Assembly: GCA_003249225.1 (NCBI GenBank)
Contig: QKJQ01000021.1
Location: 80,598 to 144,597, forward strand
DNA: 64,000 nt
Direction of reading: 5' to 3'
Origin: Clostridia bacterium
GTDB taxonomy: Bacteria > Bacillota > Clostridia > Lachnospirales > Lachnospiraceae
The notes beneath the pieces were generated by a model. It did not search any database. It was not told the DNA's origin and saw nothing but the letters and a program-made list of their open reading frames with translations. Made by a program: the position numbers and the translations under genes. Of the stretch, positions 42,748 to 50,055 are shown piece after piece. Within the stretch, counting starts at the first letter, position 1. Each line of letters starts with the position of its first letter.

Positions 42748-44565
42748 ATGGAAGAAGAAAATGTTTGGGGCAGAATACTTATTTACACCAGAAAACCACA
42801 GGATGACTATACAGAATCTTTAAGTAACAGCATACACTTTGCTTATTCTTACGGTACAGAAGAGTTTAATTTTCTGAACAATAATTATGGAATTTTGTTC
42901 GCACCGGCAACAGTTGACAGTGATAATGTAATTCATGAAAAAGGACTCAAAAATCCATATATATTTCGTACAGTAGAAGGAGAGTACGCAATCATAGCAG
43001 TCAGAATCTTAGAAAATGGAAAAGAGGATGAGGCGAGCAGAGGTCATTTGCTGCTTTGGACTTCGTCAGATCTGATCATTTTTCACTATAAGGGACTTAT
43101 TAAGCTGCATGATTCACACTATGTAAAGCAAGCTGCCTGCGAGTATGACAGACAGAAAGAGAAGTATCTGATTCATTGGCAGTCAGAGGATAATAAGAGT
43201 TTTGTTAATGAGTGGGAGAATATAAAGCGAATAGAGACTGTATCAGATTCGGTTTTTGAAAGTGGTTTTTTGTTTCTTCATCCAGAAGTTTTGATAGAGG
43301 GAATCGTAACCGGGAATGAAATATCTGTTGACGAAACTACCATGAGTGCATTCCGTAACTGCTGGACACCTGTATACCATAAAAAAACAAATATTCCGCA
43401 AAGTGTGACTGCATCCGCATCTGAACAGGTTGAAGCAGTGAAAGCAACCTTAGTTTATTCAAATGATTCAACTGTGGAAAAGAATGTAAAGTGGGATTAT
43501 AGTACGATTGATTTTTCTAAAACAGGAGTCTATACAATAAAAGGAGAAATTATTTCGGAGAACTACCAGTTTCCGCTTGCCAGTGGTTACGCTGATCCAG
43601 TCATCTTTCCATGGAAAAGTAAGTACTATTTTATTGCAACAAACGATAATAAAAATGACATTGGCATTTTTATCAGAGAAGCAGACACGGTCAATGCTTT
43701 ATTTACACCTGGATATAAGGAACATAGTATACTTGATCTGGATGAAGAAAAAGGATTTTGTCAGACTTTCTGGGCACCAGAATTTCATGTGATCAGGGAA
43801 GAAGTCTATATTTTCTTTGCGGTCAGCGGGAACGAATGGGGACCGCAATGTCATATAATGAAATTAAAAAAAGGCGGCAGTATTCTTAAACCAGAGGATT
43901 GGAGTGTGCCAGAGAGAGTAAGAAAATCGGATGGTTCATTCTTGTCAACAAAAGGAATCACACTTGATATGACCTATTTCAAATCTGGGGATACTTCCTG
44001 TGTAGTATGGTCTTACCGTGAGAATATTGGGACATCTCTTGATACCGGTTCCATGCTTTATATAGCTACAATCTCAGAAGCGGATCCTATGGTTTTGACC
44101 AGCGAACCAGTACTTTTATCGAGACCTCTGTATGGATGGGAGAATGGTCAGGGAACCATAAACAATGAAGGACCTTATCCACTTGTGACAAAGGATTCTG
44201 TGTATATTACGTATTCTGGAGGTGCAGCATGTGGATATACGTATGCTTTAGGCTTGTTAAGCATCCCTCACGGAGGTGATTTTCTTGATAGAAATGCGTG
44301 GAAGAAGGCAAACACACCAGTCTTATCCTATTACTCAATAAAAAATGTATATGGTCCGGGGCATAATTCATTTTTCGCCGATTATGATGGAACAGTATGG
44401 ATTATGTATCATGGGGAAGAAAATCTGGTTCCATTCGGCACGCGTTGTACAGCTATGCATAAAGTGTACTTCAGTAATGAAAGAATACCTTGTTTTGACC
44501 TTGTCAAAGACAGAGAATTAAATCCGAAACTGTCAAGGGTGACAATGGAGGTGATCGTAAAGTGA
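42748..44565 (+). CDS. two-part GH43 enzyme with Ig-like linker domain
   Basis: A 605-residue protein in three parts. Residues 1 to about 190 have a partial five-bladed-propeller look (NPYIFRTVEGEYAIIAVRI, then YVKQAACEYDRQKEKYLIHW) without obvious catalytic acids. Residues 205 to 270 resemble a Big_4-type bacterial Ig domain (KNVKWDYSTIDFSKTGVYTI). Residues 280 to 605 are a full GH43 catalytic domain, with base Asp in YADPVIFPWKSKY and acid Glu in NNEGPYPLV. It is probably an arabinofuranosidase or beta-xylosidase. There is no signal peptide. GGAGG precedes it. Confidence 0.82.
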   Translation: MEEENVWGRILIYTRKPQDDYTESLSNSIHFAYSYGTEEFNFLNNNYGILFAPATVDSDNVIHEKGLKNPYIFRTVEGEYAIIAVRILENGKEDEASRGHLLLWTSSDLIIFHYKGLIKLHDSHYVKQAACEYDRQKEKYLIHWQSEDNKSFVNEWENIKRIETVSDSVFESGFLFLHPEVLIEGIVTGNEISVDETTMSAFRNCWTPVYHKKTNIPQSVTASASEQVEAVKATLVYSNDSTVEKNVKWDYSTIDFSKTGVYTIKGEIISENYQFPLASGYADPVIFPWKSKYYFIATNDNKNDIGIFIREADTVNALFTPGYKEHSILDLDEEKGFCQTFWAPEFHVIREEVYIFFAVSGNEWGPQCHIMKLKKGGSILKPEDWSVPERVRKSDGSFLSTKGITLDMTYFKSGDTSCVVWSYRENIGTSLDTGSMLYIATISEADPMVLTSEPVLLSRPLYGWENGQGTINNEGPYPLVTKDSVYITYSGGAACGYTYALGLLSIPHGGDFLDRNAWKKANTPVLSYYSIKNVYGPGHNSFFADYDGTVWIMYHGEENLVPFGTRCTAMHKVYFSNERIPCFDLVKDRELNPKLSRVTMEVIVK

Positions 44566-44575
44566 CTGAAATCAT

Positions 44576-44643
44576 AGAGTCTGCTTTCGCAGATTGAATG
44601 CGGCATTAACTGGATGGACCTGAAAAAGTCTGCAGACTCTTTC
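44576..44643 (+). terminator. inverted repeat overlapping the AraC 3' end
   Basis: AGAGTCTGC pairs with GCAGACTCT, and T-rich sequence follows. A smaller TCTGC/GCAGA hairpin and the 12-base palindrome AGTCTGCAGACT lie inside. It would end module D transcripts within the convergent AraC gene. Confidence 0.55.
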
Positions 44644-45433
44644 GATAATCAGATGGAGTAATACCATATCTTTGCTTAAATAAGCGTGTAAAATACCGGT
44701 AATCTTCATATCCGTTTGCAAGAGCTGCTTCATTTATACTTACCACTGGATCCGTGCTTAGATATCTTGCCACACGATCTAGCCGATGGTGATTAATATA
44801 ATCAATGGGGGTGGTTCCAAATTCCTTTTTAAATCGAGATATGAAATAGTTTTTTTGCAGATGCGTTATGTTTGACAGTTCCTGCAAGGTAATCTTTTCA
44901 GCGATATGAGCCTGGATGTATTCGCTTATATCGGTATAAAAACTGCTTGTGGTTTTACGCAGCATCAGTGAAAAATCAACTTCTTTAAAGAATTCGTAAC
45001 AAAGCTTTGTAAGCAGGTATATCTGCTGAATCGAGGACAGTAATGACGGAGTTTGATAAACTTGAATCAATTGTTCAAAGATTGGAATTACCACATTGGA
45101 GTCAGGATGACAGAATATAGTAGTAGCATGGTAATGAAAATTCCACACATCAGATGGGGTAATAGAAAAATGACACCAGTACTTATAAACAGGGTAATCA
45201 GGATTATGACAGTAGCTATGCTGCACACCGGCCGGTATAAGAAAGAGATCTCCCTTTTGAGGGTGAAAGGTATTTTCCTGGATTGTAAGAGTTGCCTCCC
45301 CATCCTGAAAATAGTAGAACTTATGATAAGCATAACAACAATTAATTTCTCCCCAGTTTGGTGCACATACATTTAAGCTGGCAACCAAAAGATTGGGAGT
45401 GAACGGTTTGAAATGAGAATATTCAGGATTCAT
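44606..45433 (-). CDS. AraC-family regulator, module E
   Basis: A 275-residue regulator. The cupin half shows YHKFYYFQDGEATLTIQENT and GDLFLIPAGVQHSY. The C-terminal double helix-turn-helix includes ITHLQKNYFISRFKKEFGTTP and ALANGYEDYRYFTRLFKQRYG. It is divergent from the GH29 gene with a 156-base gap, which includes an extended -10 promoter for that gene. Confidence 0.92.
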   Translation of the reverse strand: MNPEYSHFKPFTPNLLVASLNVCAPNWGEINCCYAYHKFYYFQDGEATLTIQENTFHPQKGDLFLIPAGVQHSYCHNPDYPVYKYWCHFSITPSDVWNFHYHATTIFCHPDSNVVIPIFEQLIQVYQTPSLLSSIQQIYLLTKLCYEFFKEVDFSLMLRKTTSSFYTDISEYIQAHIAEKITLQELSNITHLQKNYFISRFKKEFGTTPIDYINHHRLDRVARYLSTDPVVSINEAALANGYEDYRYFTRLFKQRYGITPSDYRKSLQTFSGPSS

Positions 45434-45544
45434 AGGACCTCCGTGGTGTTATGTTTGTGATGTTTATTCCACCTTAGTATAGGATAACATCATAATATTG
45501 TCCACACATAAAGTAACATTCGCCATTCATATCGGTTACGTTAT

Positions 45545-45553
45545 TGCTATAAT
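45545..45553 (+). promoter_or_regulatory. extended -10 promoter of GH29 gene
   Basis: TGCTATAAT lies about 37 bases before the ATG. TTCATA, 16 bases upstream, is a possible weak -35. Activation by the adjacent AraC protein would suit this promoter. Confidence 0.6.
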
Positions 45554-45589
45554 TAAAGAATCAAATAGCATAATCATGAGGAGGTTACT

Positions 45590-47020
45590 ATGTGCAGGGA
45601 ATATGAAGCAACATTTGAATCATTAAGTAATTTTGAATGTCCAGAATGGTTTCGGAATGTGAAATTTGGTATCTGGAGCCACTGGGGACCACAAAGCGTT
45701 CCGATGTGCGGTGACTGGTATGCAAGAAATATGTATGTTCAGGGATCAGACCAGTATAACTACCATATAAGACACTATGGACACCCTTCTGAATTTGGAT
45801 ATCTTGATATCTGTAAGCTTTGGAAGGCGGAACGGTTTGATCCGGAAGAATTAATGGGACTGTTCTACAAAGCAGGAGCCAGATATTTTGTAGCACAAGC
45901 CATGCATCATGATAATTTCTTTAATTATCCTTCAAAAATCAATCCATACAATTCAGTCAATGTAGGACCGGGCAAAGATATCTGTGGAATGTGGAAAGCT
46001 GCTGCTGACAGATATCAAATGCCATTTGGACTTACTGAACATCTGGGCGCTTCTTTTTCCTGGTGGCATACCAATAAAGGAGCGGATACCTATGGACCTT
46101 ATAAGGGAGTGCCTTACGATGGTAATTCAGCGGAACACGAAAGATTTTATCATAAGAATCAGGAGCATATAATACCGAACGGTGAGCTCGCACCATGGCT
46201 TACCGGGAATAAGGAATTTCACCAATATTGGCTTGATATGTTCAAGGAGATTACTGACTTGTATCATCCAGATCTGATCTATTCTGACAGCGGGTTGCCT
46301 TTCGAAGAAGAGGGTTACGAAACTGGGTTAGAAGCAGTAGCATATCTATACAATGATTCTAGTCGTATTCATGGAAAGAACAGCGCAGTATACAATCAAA
46401 AGAACAGAAAAAGAGAAATCTATCAGATTGGGATTCTGGATATTGAGAAGAGCCAGCTTAATGAAATTCAAGACAGACCATGGCAGACGGATACCTGCAT
46501 CGGCAACTGGTTCTATGATGCGAAACAAAAGTATAAACATCCAGATCAAATTATTGAGATGTTAGTGGATATAATTTCGAAAAATGGAACCATGTTGCTA
46601 AACGTTCTGCAACGGCCGGATGGAACGATTGATAAAGAAGCCAGATTTATATTAGAAGAACTGGCGAAGTGGTTCGAGATATGTTCAGAAGCAGTCTATG
46701 ACACACATCCATATAAGTTATCTGGTGAAGGTGATACTAGAGTATTGATCGATGGATTTAAGGAAGAAAAGACTACATGGAATTCATCGGATTACCGGTT
46801 TACTGAAAAGACAGGAACCTTGTATGCATTTATGATGCATGCACCAGAGAATAGAGTTGCAGTAATTAAATCACTTACACAGGAAGAACAGGTTATTTCG
46901 ATATCACTACTTGGACATGGATTGGTAGAATATGCCCAAAATTATGGTGTCATTACAGTAAAACTGCCAGTCGAATTACCAACCGAATATACCAATTGTC
47001 TGAAGATCACCATCAAATGA
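45590..47020 (+). CDS. GH29 alpha-L-fucosidase
   Basis: A 476-residue family 29 glycosidase. The fold is recognised by the N-terminal WFRNVKFGIWSHWGPQSVP, the active-site stretch YFVAQAMHHDNFFNYPSK and the later NGTMLLNVLQRPDGTI. The expected nucleophile is Asp233 in LIYSDSGLPF. It removes alpha-linked L-fucose (or, in some members, L-galactose) from glycans. There is no signal peptide, so it works on imported oligosaccharides. It is the first gene of module E after AraC. The fucose isomerase-like fragment at the right edge of the window fits with fucose or a related sugar being a product. Confidence 0.9.
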   Translation: MCREYEATFESLSNFECPEWFRNVKFGIWSHWGPQSVPMCGDWYARNMYVQGSDQYNYHIRHYGHPSEFGYLDICKLWKAERFDPEELMGLFYKAGARYFVAQAMHHDNFFNYPSKINPYNSVNVGPGKDICGMWKAAADRYQMPFGLTEHLGASFSWWHTNKGADTYGPYKGVPYDGNSAEHERFYHKNQEHIIPNGELAPWLTGNKEFHQYWLDMFKEITDLYHPDLIYSDSGLPFEEEGYETGLEAVAYLYNDSSRIHGKNSAVYNQKNRKREIYQIGILDIEKSQLNEIQDRPWQTDTCIGNWFYDAKQKYKHPDQIIEMLVDIISKNGTMLLNVLQRPDGTIDKEARFILEELAKWFEICSEAVYDTHPYKLSGEGDTRVLIDGFKEEKTTWNSSDYRFTEKTGTLYAFMMHAPENRVAVIKSLTQEEQVISISLLGHGLVEYAQNYGVITVKLPVELPTEYTNCLKITIK

Positions 47021-47187
47021 TTAACAGTCATTATTGATTTGTGTCATGCTTTACCAGACTTTGTTTGAAGAGTCATAATACAGGATAGGCATGGAGTGAA
47101 TTCTGTTTAAGTAGGAAGCTGAAAATATTGTTAATATGTACTGGAAACTATAATCAAGTATTCGTTAGAACATAAAGGCGGAGGAAT

Positions 47188-47607
47188 ATGTATTTAGAAG
47201 CAAAAGAAATCATGAAAATCCATGTAAAGTGTGATTCAAAACTGGATGTAGGAAATACAACAGCAGGATATCTTCGGGTAATTCCTATTATTGGCGGTAA
47301 TTTCGAAGGTGAAATTAAAGGACGTGTTGTACCGGGTGGAGCTGATTGGAATACAGCCTGGTGGGAGCATACTTCTCATGTGTTTGCAAAGTATTTGTTA
47401 CAGACAGAGGATGGCGAGTTTATCTCAGTCGAGAACGAGGGAAGAGTTGATTTTACAAATCAGGATAAAAGAATAAAAACATCACCAAGATTTCAAGCTG
47501 ATGTAAATGGAAAATATGCGTGGCTCAACATTGGCGTATATGTAGGTGAGTTACATGGAGGCAAAGAGTTAGGAGAGATTGAAATTACAGTTTATCAGCT
47601 TTGCTAA
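47188..47607 (+). CDS. DUF3237 family protein
   Basis: A 139-residue all-beta protein of family DUF3237. It has the expected RVIPIIGGNFEGEIKGRVVPGGADW early and the paired strands YAWLNIGVYVGELHG late. The family has no settled function. Here it sits between a fucosidase and an esterase in one operon and follows GGAGG, so it may help act on or bind a sugar ester. It has no signal peptide. Confidence 0.85.
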   Translation: MYLEAKEIMKIHVKCDSKLDVGNTTAGYLRVIPIIGGNFEGEIKGRVVPGGADWNTAWWEHTSHVFAKYLLQTEDGEFISVENEGRVDFTNQDKRIKTSPRFQADVNGKYAWLNIGVYVGELHGGKELGEIEITVYQLC

Positions 47608-47677
47608 AGGCAGATTACATGCAAATAAGACAAAATAGGTGAAGCTGCATACTATTACGAATTGAGGGGGGTTAAAA

Positions 47678-48475
47678 ATGTCGTTTATACAAGTAAGTAC
47701 CAGTTCAAAAGCGCTGGCACGCGCAAATACGTTTAATATTTATATGCCAGATGATCTTCCGGCTTTGATGACCGAAGGGAATCATCACTATGCTCGAAGT
47801 ATGAAAACATTATTTCTGCTTCATGGATACTCAGGGAATATGCATGACTGGCTGGTTGGAGGAAATATTCAGGATATAGCAGCAAAGTATAATTTAGCGA
47901 TTGTTATGCCAAATTGCGGAAATACTTTTTACTTAAACGGAAAAGGAACTGGAAATAAATATGCTGATTATGTAGGAATTGAGCTGGTGGAGTATATGAG
48001 AAAGACATTCTCATTGGCAAGAAATCGGGATGAAACTTTAATCGGTGGATTATCAATGGGAGGATTTGGAGCTTTGCATACAGGATTGCAATATCCTGAT
48101 AATTTTGGTAAAATCATGGCCTTGTCCTCTGCGCTGATTATTCATGAATTGAAAGATATGACACCGAAAATGCAGAATGGAATGGCTGATTATGACTACT
48201 ATGTCAATGTTTTTGGAGAACTTGACAAAGTAGAGGATAGTGATAAGAACCCAGAATACTTGATAAGAAAGCTAAAAGAAAAAGAAGCAACAATACCTGA
48301 TATCTATATGGCATGTGGAACAGAAGATTTTTTATTGATGCATAACAGACACATGCGAAATTTTTTGATGCAGGAACAAGTTCCGGTTATGTATGAAGAG
48401 GGTCCGGGAGTTCATGACTGGAAATTCTGGAACCAGTATCTTGAGCCAGCAGTTTGTTTTATGCTTGGGAAGTGA
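47678..48475 (+). CDS. CE1/esterase D-type serine esterase
   Basis: A 265-residue alpha/beta hydrolase of the PF00756 class, which includes feruloyl and acetyl-xylan esterases (CE1). The nucleophile is Ser126 in GGLSMGGFGAL. The oxyanion region is LLHGYSGNMHDW, the acidic residue probably lies in CGTEDFLL, and the catalytic His in PGVHDWKFW. It is cytoplasmic. It would release acyl groups such as ferulate or acetate from oligosaccharides processed with GH29. The ribosome site is a strong GAGGGGGG. A bidirectional terminator follows. Confidence 0.88.
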   Translation: MSFIQVSTSSKALARANTFNIYMPDDLPALMTEGNHHYARSMKTLFLLHGYSGNMHDWLVGGNIQDIAAKYNLAIVMPNCGNTFYLNGKGTGNKYADYVGIELVEYMRKTFSLARNRDETLIGGLSMGGFGALHTGLQYPDNFGKIMALSSALIIHELKDMTPKMQNGMADYDYYVNVFGELDKVEDSDKNPEYLIRKLKEKEATIPDIYMACGTEDFLLMHNRHMRNFLMQEQVPVMYEEGPGVHDWKFWNQYLEPAVCFMLGK

Positions 48476-48494
48476 CTCTGATAAATTCTGAATG

Positions 48495-48541
48495 AAAAAA
48501 GAGCCTGTACAGAATCGAGGGATCTGTTACAGACTCTTTTT
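48495..48541. terminator. bidirectional terminator after module E
   Basis: AAAAAGAG and CTGT pair with ACAG and CTCTTTTT with small bulges. T-runs occur on both strands, serving CE1 and, on the other strand, lacI. Confidence 0.85.
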
Positions 48542-48594
48542 CTTGGTAAAGCAAGATGAATTACCAGGTAGTTTTGTGGAAATAGATTTATTCA

Positions 48595-49650
48595 TTAATT
48601 TATATTTCTCACAGATGCTCTTTCTATTAGCTGACATGGAATGCGGATTTCGGTATTCGTATAGGTATATTCACTTATGTTACTCTCCTCGGAATCAAGT
48701 AAATCTATCATTATTTTAGCAGCTTCAATGCCGATTGTTGAAAGAGGAATTGCCATAGAGGTCAAAGAAGGCCTGATGAATTCTGATACTTCTCGATTGT
48801 CATATCCTATAACTGATATTTCTTTACCGGGCGTTAGCTGGTGCTCGTATAAGTAATCATATACACCGCCGGCCATGATATCGTTCATTACAAAAATAGC
48901 AGAAATATCTTCGCAAAGCAATTGCTGTGCAGCATGATATCCACCTTCTCTGGTCCAGTCACAGTATTTTATCCAGTCAGGATTATAAGGTATCTTTTCT
49001 TCGAATAATGCTTTTTGATATCCCAAGGCTCTTTTCTGCGTATGAATGTTACTTGATTGACCTCCAATAACACCAATTTTTTTGTGCCCATTATGAAGTA
49101 AGTATCTTGTAGCCTCATAACTTCCCTTTTCATCATCAATTACAATGGAAGGATATCGTTTGTTCCCTGAATATGCATAGGTTATAACGCCGGGCAAATT
49201 AAAATCCTTAGGAAAGCAATTGATTATCCGTGCGTGTCCGGCGACATAAATGATTCCATCAACTTTTATGGACAGCATCTGTTGCAGAGAGGGTTCCAGA
49301 ATTGAATTATACTGCTTTTCCTGATCAAACCAACTACTGCCCCATCTATCATAAAGGCGCATATTTTCGAGTATTGTTTTAAAATGTCTGCTTTCGCAGT
49401 AACTCATAATTCCTTCAATAATCCCGGGAGAACTGAATTGTGCAAGGTCCTCAGTAATTATTCCGATGATACTTGATTTTTGCTTCCGAATACCTTGAGC
49501 AAAGTAGTTTGGCTGGTAACCGGTTTCTTTAATTATATCTAATACTTTATTTTTTGTTTCTTCACTGACTTTGGGCTTTCCATTAATTACGTAGGATACG
49601 GTTGTTGTTGAAACATTACATAATTTAGCAATTTCCTTTAAAGTTATCAT
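48595..49650 (-). CDS. LacI-family transcriptional regulator
   Basis: A 351-residue repressor-type regulator. The LacI headpiece (MITLKEIAKLCNVSTTTVSYVI) covers residues 1 to 50, followed by the hinge helix and a periplasmic-binding-like sensor domain with VIDDEKGSYEATRYLL and FVMNDIMAGGVYDYL. It is divergent from the GH51 gene, with a 405-base gap that contains three LacI-type operator-like sites. It probably represses module F until an arabino-oligosaccharide or arabinose binds. Confidence 0.94.
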   Translation of the reverse strand: MITLKEIAKLCNVSTTTVSYVINGKPKVSEETKNKVLDIIKETGYQPNYFAQGIRKQKSSIIGIITEDLAQFSSPGIIEGIMSYCESRHFKTILENMRLYDRWGSSWFDQEKQYNSILEPSLQQMLSIKVDGIIYVAGHARIINCFPKDFNLPGVITYAYSGNKRYPSIVIDDEKGSYEATRYLLHNGHKKIGVIGGQSSNIHTQKRALGYQKALFEEKIPYNPDWIKYCDWTREGGYHAAQQLLCEDISAIFVMNDIMAGGVYDYLYEHQLTPGKEISVIGYDNREVSEFIRPSLTSMAIPLSTIGIEAAKIMIDLLDSEESNISEYTYTNTEIRIPCQLIERASVRNIN

Positions 49651-49679
49651 TTTTTCTCCCTGTGAGTATTTATACGCGA

Positions 49680-49695
49680 AGTAAAACGTTTCACT
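49680..49695. promoter_or_regulatory. LacI-type operator near lacI start
   Basis: AGTAAAACGTTTCACT is a CG-centred palindrome with one mismatch, 30 bases upstream of the lacI ATG. It suits autoregulation; CcpA could also bind such a site. Confidence 0.6.
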
Positions 49696-49837
49696 TTATT
49701 ATTACCTAAGATGAAAAAAAAAGCAAGTGATAAATAATTTCTTGTTAATCGTAGAAGAAGAAATGGATTTTTATATCGAGAAAGAAAGTTGATATAAGAT
49801 TTGGTTTCAAAATAAATATGCGGCAAAAATATAATGA

Positions 49838-49851
49838 GTTAAACGATAAAC
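49838..49851. promoter_or_regulatory. upstream LacI-type operator
   Basis: GTTAAACGATAAAC, CG-centred and partly palindromic. It matches the site at 50003 in 13 of 14 bases. Confidence 0.55.
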
Positions 49852-49961
49852 GATGTGATTATGCACAATATATATCATTTCAAGTATGTATAATATGCAC
49901 AAATAAACGCTAACTAGCTTATATAAAAGAGAATAAAATCACATATATAATAAATTAATGA

Positions 49962-49990
49962 TTGACAATAAGCTGATATGTAAATATAAT
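49962..49990 (+). promoter_or_regulatory. consensus sigma-A promoter of GH51
   Basis: TTGACA and TATAAT are exactly 17 bases apart. No other promoter in the window is as close to consensus. Its strength suits control by repression. Confidence 0.9.
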
Positions 49991-50002
49991 CTACTCATAA
50001 AG

Positions 50003-50016
50003 GTTAAACGATACAC
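50003..50016. promoter_or_regulatory. LacI-type operator overlapping the transcript start
   Basis: GTTAAACGATACAC lies just downstream of the predicted start point. It is a near copy of the site 165 bases upstream, so DNA looping between the two is possible. Confidence 0.6.
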
Positions 50017-50055
50017 CAAAATAAGAACATTTAAAGGGGGGTTGGAAAATACTAT

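Larger units (their letters stand above)
49651..50055. other. divergent control region, lacI / GH51
   Basis: No gene is seen. It carries a consensus sigma-A promoter for GH51 and three operator-like sites with a central CG, described separately. Confidence 0.7.

Noticed and set aside
48492..48719. 75-codon frame after the CE1 gene
   Set aside because: It begins inside the bidirectional terminator and overlaps the lacI 3' end in antisense.
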